From Larkinella punicea (lineage in GTDB: Bacteria > Bacteroidota > Bacteroidia > Cytophagales > Spirosomataceae), in assembly GCF_003334855.1 (NCBI RefSeq), contig NZ_QOWE01000006.1:1-64000 (forward strand): a DNA stretch of 64,000 nucleotides, given 5' to 3'. Position numbers and translations under genes: made by a program. Shown one piece after another: positions 18,003 to 27,088 of the stretch. The stretch's first letter is position 1. Each line of letters begins with the position of its first letter. The notes below the pieces were generated by a model. That model had not been told where the DNA came from. It was given only the letters and a program-made list of their open reading frames with translations, and searched no databases.

Positions 18003-18105
18003 TAGAGTAAAGAGATGAGACAAGAGAGATGAGATAAGAGAGATGAGATAAGAGAAGCGAGCGTATGATTTTGTCTCACTTCTCTTGTCTCATCTCTTTG
18101 CTCTA
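18003..18105. repeat. Inverted repeat with tandem 14-mers, family A
   Basis: The left side has three tandem copies of a 14-nt unit (GATGAGAYAAGAGA). The right side (about 18071-18105) is the complement of TAGAGCAAAGAGATGAGACA plus AGAGAAGTGAGACAA. The core matches the repeat at 3904-3983. It lies after SusD and before the next plus-strand gene and may end the SusCD transcript. Confidence 0.75.
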
Positions 18106-18172
18106 GTCAGTAGATTATTGACCATCAGCGGCTTTGGGTGTTTGAGTCATCAGCATTCAAAGCCGCTTTTCT

Positions 18173-19447
18173 ATGCATCGACGCTATTTTTTGAAGACAA
18201 CCGCCGTGGTCGGTTTGGGCGGACTGACGTTTGGTCAGGCAATGGGAAAACCGCTGGAGGTTCCGGTTCGGGCTTTGACGAAAGGCCCCGGTTTTCACTG
18301 GTTTGGCTATTACGACAAACGGCAATTCGATCCGTCGAATCGCTATGTACTGGGCATGAAAGTCGGTTTTGAAGGGCGTTCGCCGGTGGGCGATGATGTC
18401 ATCAAGATTGGCCTGATCGACTTGCAGAAAAACGATTCGTGGACGGAACTGGGCGAAAGCCGGGCGTGGGGCTGGCAGCAGGGCTGCATGTTGCAGTGGG
18501 TGCCGGGTTCGGCGTCGGAAGTGATCTGGAACGACCGCGTGGGTAATCAGTATGTCAGCCACATCGTCGATGTGTTCACCCGCAAAAAACGGACGTTGCC
18601 AATGGCGGTTTATGCCCTGAGTCCGGACGGTAGCTGGGCCATCGGCACGGAGTTTAGCCGGATTCAGGATCTGCGACCCGGTTACGGTTATGCCGGAATT
18701 CGCGATCCGTATTACGATGTCAAGGCACCCAAGGAAATCGGTCTGTACCGGATGGATTTAAAAACCGGTGCGACCCAACTGCTTCTGTCGCTGGCCGACG
18801 CGGCTTCCATTCCGCATAACGGCGCATCGGTAGAAGATAATTTTCACTGGTTCAATCACTTACTGGTCAATACCGACGGAACCCGGCTGACGTTTCTGCA
18901 CCGCTGGCGGGCCAAACGCGAAGACCGGCAGGTGATGGCCCGCACCAATTTCGTCACCCGGATGTTCACGATGAATCCCGACGGCACCGACCGCTTCATC
19001 ATCGATCCCTCCGGTTTTACGTCGCATTTCATCTGGCGTGATCCAACCACCATCTGTGCCTTTACGAAACCGGAAGGTCAGTCGCAGTCATTCTATTTGC
19101 TGGGCGATAAAACCGGAAAAATAGTGCCGATCAAGTCCGACAAAATGCCCGTCAACGGTCATCAGACCTATGTGCCGGGGCGGAATAACGAATGGCTGTT
19201 GAACGACAACTACGCCAATGCCAAAAGCCGGGATCAGACGCCGTATCTCTACCACCTGCCCTCCGACCGGCGGATCGACCTGGGGCATTTTCCGGCGGGG
19301 GAGCGTTACGTGGCCGAGTGGCGTTGCGATTTGCACCCCCGCACGAGCAACGACGGCAATTTCGTCTGCATCGACTCCACCCACGGCGGCAATGGACGGC
19401 AATTGTATCTGCTGGATTTGCGGGCGGTTTGGGGCAATAAAAAATGA
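18173..19447 (+). CDS. Tat-exported beta-propeller-like protein
   Basis: A 424-residue protein whose N-terminus HRRYFLKTTAVVGLGG fits a twin-arginine (Tat) signal. The mature part has repeated beta-strand patterns with TolB/PD40-like turns (ALSPDGSWAIG, FTMNPDGTDRFI, FHWFNHLL). It ends in DLHPRTSNDGNFVCID and LYLLDLR, resembling the propeller of oligogalacturonate lyases. The active site is not certain from reading alone, so lyase activity is only a possibility. Its position after SusCD suggests it acts on the imported substrate in the periplasm. A Tat substrate normally folds in the cytoplasm, often around a cofactor or metal. Confidence 0.75.
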   Translation: MHRRYFLKTTAVVGLGGLTFGQAMGKPLEVPVRALTKGPGFHWFGYYDKRQFDPSNRYVLGMKVGFEGRSPVGDDVIKIGLIDLQKNDSWTELGESRAWGWQQGCMLQWVPGSASEVIWNDRVGNQYVSHIVDVFTRKKRTLPMAVYALSPDGSWAIGTEFSRIQDLRPGYGYAGIRDPYYDVKAPKEIGLYRMDLKTGATQLLLSLADAASIPHNGASVEDNFHWFNHLLVNTDGTRLTFLHRWRAKREDRQVMARTNFVTRMFTMNPDGTDRFIIDPSGFTSHFIWRDPTTICAFTKPEGQSQSFYLLGDKTGKIVPIKSDKMPVNGHQTYVPGRNNEWLLNDNYANAKSRDQTPYLYHLPSDRRIDLGHFPAGERYVAEWRCDLHPRTSNDGNFVCIDSTHGGNGRQLYLLDLRAVWGNKK

Positions 19448-19456
19448 TGAGTTATG

Positions 19457-19526
19457 AATGATGAACGATGAAATGGGCTGACGCACTCTTTTTTATCTCG
19501 CGTCAGCCCATTCATCGTTCATCATT
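19457..19526. repeat. Inverted repeat, family B
   Basis: Arms at 19457-19484 and 19500-19526 pair over 27 bp with one bulged A. The outer half is AATGATGAACGATGAA, shared with the repeats at 29030-29108 and 57574-57636. The inner half (TGGGCTGACGC) is locus-specific. It starts 10 bp after the beta-propeller gene stop. Confidence 0.8.
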
Positions 19527-19531
19527 CCTTT

Positions 19532-19600
19532 TCACTCCTCAAACGCCAGCTCCCGCAACATATCCATTGTGACGTAGTTCAGCACCCGCTTGCAGCCTCC
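19532..19600 (-). pseudogene. Possible gene remnant
   Basis: Between an in-frame TGA (19601-19603) and a TGA (19532-19534), the minus strand encodes 22 residues ending CKRVLNYVTMDMLRELAFEE. There is no start codon near and no room for a domain. It looks like the last codons of a decayed gene caught between two repeats, but it may be chance. Confidence 0.15.
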
Positions 19601-19619
19601 TCATCATCCTTACTAGATT

Positions 19620-20059
19620 GTTTTAGGTTTTTCGGTGGGCATGGATTCTACAAGATGGGCCATCCCTACGGGATTGGTTTTGGTTTTTCGGTGGGATTTG
19701 GTGCTACAAAATGGGTCATCCCTACGGGATTCGTCGTTGTCGATGCGGGTAGGGTTTCTACAAAATGGGCCATCCCAACGGGATTGGTTTTGGTTTTTGC
19801 GTGACACGGTTTCTACAAAATGGGTCATCCCTATGGGATTGTTGTTTTTGCGCGTAACACGGTTTCTACAAAATGCCCCATCCCTACGGGATTCATCCCC
19901 GGATAAGCACACGCGATTTCTACAAAATGAGCTGTCCCGATGGGACGAATGGCGTAACCGGTTCTGCGTAGGAAAACCAAAAAAATCCCGTAGGGATGAC
20001 TCATTTTGTAGAAACCGTGTCACGCGCAAAACCAATCCCGTAGGGATGACCCATTTTGT
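19620..20059. repeat. Array of about 54-bp REP-like repeats
   Basis: Six plus-oriented units begin (CTACAA) at 19648, 19704, 19758, 19813, 19866 and 19920, so the period is 53-56 bp. Each has a conserved block TCTACAAAATGGG plus CATCCCTACGGGATT, in which ATCCCTACGGGAT is a near-palindrome. A semi-conserved spacer rich in GGTTTTGGTTTTTCG follows. Two inverted units follow at about 19984-20059. The same family forms the array at 26748-27060. No adjacent cas genes exist and the spacers resemble one another, so this is not CRISPR. Confidence 0.85.
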
Positions 20060-20101
20060 CCCTGAGGGATCTGGAATAATCACAAAAGGGGTTCGTCCAG
20101 G

Positions 20102-20944
20102 TTAGCGGATAATGGCCTTGATCACAACCGGCTGGTGGTCGGACGGGTAGCGTTGGTCTTTGGCGTCGGTTAAAACACCGTATTTCAGCACGTCGATGCC
20201 TTTTTTGACGAAAATATAATCGATGCGGTTTTTCATCGGCGCGTCGAACTTGAAACTGTTGAAGGTGCCGACGGGGCCGTAGGGCGGCTGGGCTGTGGCC
20301 TTATACGAATCGCTCAGGATGGTTTCAATGGCTTTCACCTGTTCGGTTTCGGGCGTCGAGTTCAGGTCGCCCACCAGCACGACGGGTTCGTCCTTCGCGA
20401 TTTCCTTTATTTTCTGCACCATCAGTTTGCCGGATTCCTGCCGGGCTTTCACGCCCTGGTGGTCGAAGTGAACGCTGAAAAAGTAGAACTTCTTCTTCGT
20501 GGTTTTATCCCGGAACTGCGCCCACGAACAGATGCGGTTGCAGCAGGTGGCATCCCAGCCTTTGCCGGGTTTGTCGGGCGTTTCGCTCAGCCAGAAATTG
20601 CCGGATTTCAGGATTTCGAAGCGGTCTTTTTTGTAGAAAATCGCCGAATGTTCGCCCGCCTGTTGCCCATCGTCACGACCGGCACCAAAAAAGGCAAATT
20701 CGGGCAACTCGGCAATGCCGTCCAATTGATCCCGCAGGGCTTCCTGGGTGCCGAAAATATCGAATTCATGGAACCGAATCAGAGCTTTGACCTCTTCTTT
20801 CCGGTTCGGCCAGGCGTTGATGCCGTCATTTTTGGTGTTGTAGCGGATGTTATACGTGGCAATGGTAATCGGCGTGTCTTTCTGGGAAAAACCGTCTTGA
20901 ATGATTAGAAAGGTGCAAAGCAGGAGTAGGATTGTTTGTTTCAT
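20102..20944 (-). CDS. Exported endonuclease/exonuclease/phosphatase-fold enzyme
   Basis: A 280-residue protein with a Sec signal (residues 1-20). It carries the EEP-fold motifs: ATYNIRYNTKNDG near the N-terminus, the catalytic Glu in FGTQEAL, the FSVHFDHQG segment, the GDLNSTPET motif and the terminal SDHQPVVI. The family hydrolyses phosphodiesters or phosphomonoesters with a divalent metal. It lies 138 bp after SusD on the same strand, with a perfect long hairpin in between. It may process a phosphorylated substrate of that uptake system. Confidence 0.9.
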   Translation of the reverse strand: MKQTILLLLCTFLIIQDGFSQKDTPITIATYNIRYNTKNDGINAWPNRKEEVKALIRFHEFDIFGTQEALRDQLDGIAELPEFAFFGAGRDDGQQAGEHSAIFYKKDRFEILKSGNFWLSETPDKPGKGWDATCCNRICSWAQFRDKTTKKKFYFFSVHFDHQGVKARQESGKLMVQKIKEIAKDEPVVLVGDLNSTPETEQVKAIETILSDSYKATAQPPYGPVGTFNSFKFDAPMKNRIDYIFVKKGIDVLKYGVLTDAKDQRYPSDHQPVVIKAIIR

Positions 20945-20968
20945 GTTTTGAAGTTAGATATGGAATTG

Positions 20969-21066
20969 TTTCGCAGAGCTTAGCGGAGTAAATCAGAGTT
21001 TATCGGAGGAAGAAATTGTTCTTTTTCTCTGATAAACTCTGATTTACTCCGCTAAGCTCTGCGAAA
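20969..21066. repeat. Long perfect inverted repeat, family C
   Basis: Arms of 36 identical complementary bases (20969-21004 and 21031-21066) begin TTTCGCAGAGCTTAGCGGAG. Partial pairing continues into the loop. It lies between SusD and the endonuclease/phosphatase gene, both on the minus strand. A diverged relative is at 34249-34350. Confidence 0.9.
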
Positions 21067-21082
21067 TAACTCTTTTTTTCTA

Positions 21083-22855
21083 TTACCACCCCGGATTCTG
21101 CCCGATGGCCGGGTTCAGCAGCCGGTCGTTTTCCGGGATGGGGTAGAGGTAATATTTATCGTTCCACTTCCGCGGAATGTTGCTCAGCCACGTCAGTTCG
21201 CCCGAGGTGTCGTTCGACAACCGCTGTGGGTTGGGCACACCATTGACGGTTTCGGCGACGTTGATGTAGGTGATGCCTGCCAGTTGGGTAGCCGGTTTTA
21301 CCTTGTAGAACACCACGTCGTTTTTGCCGTCTTCGTTCAAATCCATTGGTTTGTCGAGGGCCGGGACATAAAAACCGTTCCAGATCTGCTCCATCAACTC
21401 CCCGCGTTTCCAGCGAATCAGATCCGGGAAACGGAAGCCTTCCAGCGCCAGTTCGATGCCCCGTTCGCGCCGGATTTCCAGCAGCGAGGGGTCCGAAATG
21501 CCGGGAAAATAGTTGGCTTGCAGATACGGATCGGCCGCGGTTGGTTTGGCCGTTAAACCGCCCGTAATACCGGCCCGTTTCCGCAGGGCACCCACCGTTT
21601 TGGTCCAGTCAGCATCCGTAAAGGTACCGAGTTCCGCTTTGGCTTCGGCATAGTTCAGCAAAATTTCGGCATACCGCATGATCGAAATCGAATTGTCGTT
21701 TCGGGTTCCGCCGTCGGCATAGGTGTCGTCGAGTGTCCATTTAATCGGCATATACCCGGTGTAAGTGTACGAGAAAACCGGGGGTGCCGGTTCAACCGTT
21801 CCGCCGTTGACGCGGGTATAGTTGCCCGACCGGATGGTTTGCGGCAGGCGTTTGTCGCGTCCTTTCACTTCCTCCATAAACGTCAGGGTTTTATACCCCG
21901 CTTTGCTGGTAAACGGCGTTCCGTCGAGGTTCAGATACGTATTGACAAACGTCCGGGTCAGGCTGACGCGCGCGCCGTAGGTCGCACTGGTCCACCACCA
22001 GTTGGCATCGTTAAAAACGCTTAACGCCGGATCGACAACGGCCGATAACATGATTTCATTCGTTACGGGCGTCTTGTTGATGAACAATTGCCGGTACGAC
22101 CGATCGGTGCCACCGGCTTCGTTCAGCGAAAAACCGCCGTCTTTCATCACGGCTTCCGAAGCCGTCACGGACTCCGTCAGCCACTTTTCGGCGGTGCTTT
22201 CGAGTTTATACGACGTCTGGTATTTCCGGAACGTGCCTTCGAACAGACAGATTCGGGATTTGTAGCCGTTGGCGACGGATTTGGTAATGAGCGTGCGCGA
22301 GTTGTCGGAAGTCGTGCGGATGTTTTGCGTCGCGTAATTCAAATCGGCCAGCACGGAATCCATCACCATCACGCGCGAATCCCGGCCTTTGTACAAATCC
22401 TGATCCGTCACACCCATCGCCTTGTTGATCCAGGGCACATCCCCAAACCGTTTCACTTTATCGAAATAAAACAAGGCCCGGAAAAACCGCGCTAGTCCGA
22501 TGTAATGCCGCCGGACGTCGGCCGGAATGGCCGGATTGGTCGCGTTTTCGATGAAGTAATTGATGTTCCGCAAAGCCGTCCACGACCAGCCGGAACTTTG
22601 ACGCGGCCCGTAAGCCCCGTCGCGAATCAAATCCGGCACTTGCGTCCGGGCCGCAAAATCGGCCATTTCGTCGCTCCGAATGATGTCGTTGGCTGTTGGC
22701 AGGTTATCGTAAAACGAATTGGCGTACAATTCCAGTCCTCGTTCACTGCTGAAAACGGAGTTTTTAGAGGCCGTAGATTCCGGAATCTGCTCCAGTTCGC
22801 TGCATCCGGCAAAAAGCAGACCGGCCAGAAGAAGTCCTATATGTTGTAATTTCAT
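21083..22855 (-). CDS. SusD/RagB substrate-binding lipoprotein
   Basis: A 590-residue lipoprotein (lipobox FAGC, Cys at residue 19) of the longer SusD class. Family landmarks are GLELYANSFYDNLP, LARFFRALFYFDKVKRFGDV, SISIMRYAEILLNYAEAKAE, and RRERGIELALEGFRFPDLIR near the end. It forms the lid for the SusC encoded 19 bp upstream in the same transcript. Its internal sequence differs strongly from the SusD at 16554, so the two systems probably take different substrates. Confidence 0.97.
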   Translation of the reverse strand: MKLQHIGLLLAGLLFAGCSELEQIPESTASKNSVFSSERGLELYANSFYDNLPTANDIIRSDEMADFAARTQVPDLIRDGAYGPRQSSGWSWTALRNINYFIENATNPAIPADVRRHYIGLARFFRALFYFDKVKRFGDVPWINKAMGVTDQDLYKGRDSRVMVMDSVLADLNYATQNIRTTSDNSRTLITKSVANGYKSRICLFEGTFRKYQTSYKLESTAEKWLTESVTASEAVMKDGGFSLNEAGGTDRSYRQLFINKTPVTNEIMLSAVVDPALSVFNDANWWWTSATYGARVSLTRTFVNTYLNLDGTPFTSKAGYKTLTFMEEVKGRDKRLPQTIRSGNYTRVNGGTVEPAPPVFSYTYTGYMPIKWTLDDTYADGGTRNDNSISIMRYAEILLNYAEAKAELGTFTDADWTKTVGALRKRAGITGGLTAKPTAADPYLQANYFPGISDPSLLEIRRERGIELALEGFRFPDLIRWKRGELMEQIWNGFYVPALDKPMDLNEDGKNDVVFYKVKPATQLAGITYINVAETVNGVPNPQRLSNDTSGELTWLSNIPRKWNDKYYLYPIPENDRLLNPAIGQNPGW

Positions 22856-22874
22856 GGTGTTGCTGGTTGTAAGA

Positions 22875-25800
22875 TTAAAAAGTAACGGACAGACCCATCG
22901 TAAAACTCTTCAGAATCGGGTAGTTGTGGCCGTTTCCACTCGTTCCGCTGGTCAAGACCTTGTCCGATTCCGTCGCACTTTCCACGTCCAGATCTTTCGT
23001 ACGTTTGTAGAGCGCAGCCCACGTCAGGACATTTTCGGCCGACACAAACACCCTGGCGCTGCTCATCCCGGCTTTGCTGATGAGCAGTTTCGGCAGGCTG
23101 TAGCCCAGTTGAACGTTTTTCAGCCGTAGATAAGCCAGGCTCTGGAGGTATCTGGTTTGCTCTTGGCGAAGTTCACCCGCACCGTTCTGGGCTACGTAAC
23201 CCCGGGGCCGGGGCAAGTAGGCATTCGGGTTAGCTTCCGACCACATGTTGTCGAGGTGCCAGGTCGGAATCCGGTTGTAGGGGCGGTTGTAGGCTCCCCA
23301 GAACGTGCCGGCTTCTGCGCCCGGCCACCAGTCCTGTTTGCCAACGCCCTGAAAGAAAGCCGAGAAGAAGAAATTGTTCCAGTCGGCGTTTAGCATAATC
23401 CCGTAAGTGTAGCGGGGCGTCGAGTTGCCGATGATGGTTTTATCACCCGGTTTGTCCACGGTATTGTCGCCCGGATCGATCACGCCGTCGCCGTTGATGT
23501 CGCGGAATTTGATGTCGCCCGGCAGCAACTGGTTGGTGTTGGAGGCTTTGAACAGCGTCTGTTTGGCGGAATTCTTAATGTCGTCGGCAGAGGTGAAAAA
23601 GCCTTCGGTCGTATAGCCCCAGATTTCGCCCACGGTCTGCCCGGCGTAATAATCCGTCAGCCGTCTGTTGGGGTTGTTGTACTTATCGATCTTCGCCGTA
23701 TAGTCGGCCATTGTCAGCCGGACTTCGTAGCCGAACGGTTTGCCACCCACGTTGGCCTTATCCCGCCAGGCCAGAACCGCTTCCCAGCCTTTGGTGGTCA
23801 GGTCGGCGTAGTTTCCTTTCGGAACGTCGGTCCCAAAAACGGCGGGCAGCGTCATCCCAACCGTAAACATATCCGTCGTTTTCCGAACGTACGCATCCGC
23901 CGTCAGCGTCAGTCGGTTGTTCAACATACCCAAATCCAGACCCAGATCGGCGGTGGTGGAGGTTTCCCAGGTCAGCCCGTCGGGGATCACGCTGGGTTGA
24001 CCGGTTTTCTGGGGCCGCACGCCGTTCAGAATCCGCCCCGACTGCGAAATAGAGAATTTTTCCTGAAAAGCATAGGAAGCGATCGTACCATTGCCCAATG
24101 AACCGTACGAACCTCTGATTTTCAGGTCAGAAATCAGCTTTGGCGACACTTTCCAGAAAGGCTCGTTGGCGACGCGCCAGCCCGCCGAAACCGAGGGGAA
24201 AAAGGCATACCGCTGTCCGGACGGAAACTTGGACGATCCGTCGTAGCGGCCATTCACCTCCAGCAGATAGCGGTCTTTGTAGGAATAATTCAGCCGGTAA
24301 AAACCGCCGACAATCGCCCATTTCTCCATCCCGCCGGCGGTGGTGATGGCTTGCCCCAGAGCCAGGTTGATGTCCTGCGCATTTTCATAAATCAACCCGT
24401 TCCGAACCGCTTCCAGTCGGCGGAAGTTTGAGGTTTCGTAGTTGTAGCCCACCAGTGCTTTCACGTAGTGGTTCGCGTTGATTTTGGGTTCGTATTCAGC
24501 GTAGAGATTGGTCGCGGTATAGAGCGTTTCCCGGAAAATATTCTGAAGGTCGTTGGTATTCACGCCAACGTACTCGATCACACCCGGTTTGCGGCTATAC
24601 GGCACCGGAACACGGGTGCGGTATTCGTTATCATCGGTGTTCTGAAATGTGAAGTTCCCATTCACCCGAAACTGGTTGTCGAAGAAGTTGGTGGTAAAGT
24701 CGGCGGTGTTCCGAAAAACGCGCTTGTCCATATCGATGCCGTTTTTGCCGTACCAGAAATCACCGACGGTGTAAGCCGCTGAATACGAAAGTGTTCCGTC
24801 CGGGTTGAACATCGGTGACATGTTGTGGCCTTCGTCCGAAATGTTCCGCCAGATGCTGCCGCCTTCACCGACGTTCAGCGGGTTGTGATATTTCATGGAC
24901 GAAAAATCGGCGTTGTTCGACACTTTCAGCCACGGAAACACCTGAATCGATCCTTTGGCGCGTAAGCTAATGATCTTGTAATCATCGGAATTGTAGCGGA
25001 ACAAACCCTCCTGGTTGTAATACCGCCCGGTTACGTAGAAGTCGGCTTTGCCGCTGCTTCCCGATACCGACAGGTTGTGTTCCGTGGCGCTGTTCTGCTT
25101 CTTATACAGCTCTTTATACCAGTCGGTGCTGTGGTAATAGACGTACTCGCCCGTAGCCGGATCGACTTCTGTTCTCGGCAGGCTCGGATCGTTGTTGCGC
25201 CGTTCGAGTTCCGCCAGATAGGCCTGCGAAAACCGTACGGTTTTGTTGACGTTCTGGGGTGTTTGCGAGTAGTCGTTCCAGGCCGACCAGCTCTCGTTGA
25301 ACATTTTGGCAAAGGTGTAACCGTTCGTTACAAAATCCGGCACGCTCGTCGGGCTTTTGATCGAGTGGTTCAGCGAGTAGGTCACGCTGGTGCGGTCTTT
25401 GGTCGGGCTTTTGGTCGTAATCAGCACCACACCAAACGCACCCCGAGCACCGTAAATAGCCGCCGAAGCCGCGTCTTTCAGCACCGAAACCGTGGCAACG
25501 TCGTTCGGATTGAGCCGACTCGGGTCGCCTTCCACGCCGTCGATCAGCACGAGCGCACTGCCGCCCTGACCAATGGAGGTAGTTCCCCGGATGTTGTACG
25601 AGGGCGATTGGGTCGGTTTTCCGTCACCCATTTTCAGGTTCAGGTTCGGAATGGTGCCCTGCAAACCCTGCGTCAGGTTGGGCAGCGACCGGTTTTCGAG
25701 CACTTCGCTCGTCACTTGATCGACGGCACCGGTGAGGTTCACTTTTTTCTGTGTTCCGTAGCCCACCACCACGATTTCGTTCAGCGTTTTGGTGTCCGGT

Positions 25801-26171
25801 TTCAGCGAAACGTTCAGGCTGGTACGGTTGCCCACCGCCACTTCCTGCGACTCGTAGCCCACAAAACTGAACACGAGCACCGCGTCGGTATTCGGAACGA
25901 CCAGGCGGTAGGAACCGTCGGCACCGGTCGTAGTTCCTTTGGTCGTTCCTTTCAGCACGACGCTGACGCCCGGTATTCCCTCGCCTTTTTCGCCTTCCGT
26001 TACGCGTCCTTCGATATTGACATCAGCGGGAGCCGGTTTTTCCACCGTTTTCCGGTCCGACACCGGTCGGTTTTGCCCGCCGTAGGCGAGTGTCGTCTGG
26101 CTGTAACCCGAAGCCAGACAACCGGTCAGCAGCAGGGTCAGCAGACCGGTTTTTCGTATGCGTTTTTTCAT
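22875..26171 (-). CDS. SusC/RagA TonB-dependent transporter without STN domain
   Basis: A 1098-residue protein with a signal peptide (1-25), a carboxypeptidase-like regulatory domain (about 52-135, EGIPGVSVVLKGTTKGTTTG) and the plug signature (NEIVVVGYGTQKKVNLTGAV). Plug motifs follow (LKDAASAAIYGARGAFGVVL), then a barrel ending SFTMGLSVTF. It lacks the STN domain of the first SusC, and no sigma/FecR pair is near. It is therefore probably controlled by another regulator, possibly through the upstream palindrome at 26431. It works with the SusD directly downstream. Confidence 0.97.
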   Translation of the reverse strand: MKKRIRKTGLLTLLLTGCLASGYSQTTLAYGGQNRPVSDRKTVEKPAPADVNIEGRVTEGEKGEGIPGVSVVLKGTTKGTTTGADGSYRLVVPNTDAVLVFSFVGYESQEVAVGNRTSLNVSLKPDTKTLNEIVVVGYGTQKKVNLTGAVDQVTSEVLENRSLPNLTQGLQGTIPNLNLKMGDGKPTQSPSYNIRGTTSIGQGGSALVLIDGVEGDPSRLNPNDVATVSVLKDAASAAIYGARGAFGVVLITTKSPTKDRTSVTYSLNHSIKSPTSVPDFVTNGYTFAKMFNESWSAWNDYSQTPQNVNKTVRFSQAYLAELERRNNDPSLPRTEVDPATGEYVYYHSTDWYKELYKKQNSATEHNLSVSGSSGKADFYVTGRYYNQEGLFRYNSDDYKIISLRAKGSIQVFPWLKVSNNADFSSMKYHNPLNVGEGGSIWRNISDEGHNMSPMFNPDGTLSYSAAYTVGDFWYGKNGIDMDKRVFRNTADFTTNFFDNQFRVNGNFTFQNTDDNEYRTRVPVPYSRKPGVIEYVGVNTNDLQNIFRETLYTATNLYAEYEPKINANHYVKALVGYNYETSNFRRLEAVRNGLIYENAQDINLALGQAITTAGGMEKWAIVGGFYRLNYSYKDRYLLEVNGRYDGSSKFPSGQRYAFFPSVSAGWRVANEPFWKVSPKLISDLKIRGSYGSLGNGTIASYAFQEKFSISQSGRILNGVRPQKTGQPSVIPDGLTWETSTTADLGLDLGMLNNRLTLTADAYVRKTTDMFTVGMTLPAVFGTDVPKGNYADLTTKGWEAVLAWRDKANVGGKPFGYEVRLTMADYTAKIDKYNNPNRRLTDYYAGQTVGEIWGYTTEGFFTSADDIKNSAKQTLFKASNTNQLLPGDIKFRDINGDGVIDPGDNTVDKPGDKTIIGNSTPRYTYGIMLNADWNNFFFSAFFQGVGKQDWWPGAEAGTFWGAYNRPYNRIPTWHLDNMWSEANPNAYLPRPRGYVAQNGAGELRQEQTRYLQSLAYLRLKNVQLGYSLPKLLISKAGMSSARVFVSAENVLTWAALYKRTKDLDVESATESDKVLTSGTSGNGHNYPILKSFTMGLSVTF

Positions 26172-26747
26172 AAAATGGATAGATAAAAAATTGGTTAGTT
26201 TGTTTTTGCAACGGATGAATGGTACGGTGAAATCAAAGCAACAGAGCCCGACACCTCATCGGCGATCGGGATTACTGCATTGATAATCAGACGCCGGAAT
26301 TGTGTAATTAAAAAAAGGGTTTTTTAGATTATTTTACTCTATGCAATCGCATGATTTGATCATAATATTACCATATGGTCTTCACATGCGCCCGTTTTGG
26401 GTTGGCTTTGGTAGGGTTTAGGAGCACGATTAGTAAACTATTGCTTTAGTTTACTATCAAAATTGAATTGTAGTGTCTCTTATCCGGACGATTGAGCATT
26501 TAAGGCCTCCGGGGGGGGGACGGTTCAATTCGGCTGCGAAGAAAGGGGAAAATTGAATTTTACTGATGCTGATGCGGGTTAACAAATTGTGATTTTCACC
26601 CTATAAATAGTCAAGAAAAATTCACGTGCTTTCTGTCGGATGGTTGATGCCGCTTTCATTTACTGAGAGATTAGCCTTCCTTGCTACGCGTTGGAAATCG
26701 TAAAGGTTTTATGAGCGCATTGATTTTCAGATAATCCGTTCTTTTTG
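26172..26747. other. Upstream region of the second SusC
   Basis: AT-rich, with no gene on either strand. It contains the palindrome at 26431-26456, a short ACCATATGGT palindrome near 26370 and a G-run near 26510. It probably holds the promoter for the minus-strand SusC operon, but no exact TAnnTTTG box was found. Confidence 0.5.
26431..26456. promoter_or_regulatory. Palindromic operator candidate
   Basis: TAGTAAACTA (26431-26440) and TAGTTTACTA (26447-26456) are exact reverse complements separated by 6 nt. The element sits 260 bp upstream of SusC with no T-run on either side, which fits a dimer-binding operator better than a terminator. Confidence 0.35.
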
Positions 26748-27060
26748 ATGGGTCATCCCTCCGGGATTGTTGGTTTTGTGCGCGACACGGATTCTACAAA
26801 ATGGGTCATCCCTCCGGGATTGTTGGTTTTGTGCGCGACACGGATTCTACAAAATGGGTCATCCCTCCGGGATTCGTTTGGCTTGAGGTTTGCCTTTTTT
26901 GGCGGGTTTTAATTCATTGCTACAAGATGATTCATCCCTCCGGGATTCGGTTGAATCGGTTTAAAGTCCCGGAGGGATGATCCATTTTGTAGCCCCCGGT
27001 TTTAACCGGGGGTGGAAATGAACGATGGCGGTTTAAAATCCCATAGGGATGACCCATTTT
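26748..27060. repeat. Second REP-like array, 53-bp period
   Basis: ATGGGTCATCCCTCCGGGAT recurs at 26748, 26801 and 26854 with identical 53-bp spacing, including a near-identical spacer (GTTGGTTTTGTGCGCGACAC). A degenerate unit lies near 26920. Inverted units follow at about 26966-26990 and 27038-27060. The core is CCTCCGG instead of the CCTACGG of the first array. Confidence 0.85.
26993..27012. repeat. Short perfect palindrome within the array
   Basis: CCCCCGGTTTTAACCGGGGG is a perfect 20-nt palindrome directly after an inverted TTTTGTAG end of the REP-like unit. A diverged copy lies at 27065-27084. Confidence 0.7.
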
Positions 27061-27064
27061 GTAG

Positions 27065-27084
27065 CCCCCGGTTCAAACTGGGGG
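27065..27084. terminator. Hairpin after dtd
   Basis: CCCCCGGTTCAAACTGGGGG forms a short GC-rich stem just downstream of the minus-strand dtd stop at 27089. It may serve as a terminator, although it derives from the repeat array. Confidence 0.4.
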
Positions 27085-27088
27085 AGCA

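Noticed and set aside
19620-20059. CRISPR array
   Set aside because: The period and unit size look CRISPR-like, but the spacers are similar to one another, some units are inverted, and no cas gene is present.
25077-26186. Long open frame of 369 codons opposite SusC
   Set aside because: It is an antisense shadow of the SusC gene, with no family motif and a composition typical of reversed GC-rich coding DNA.
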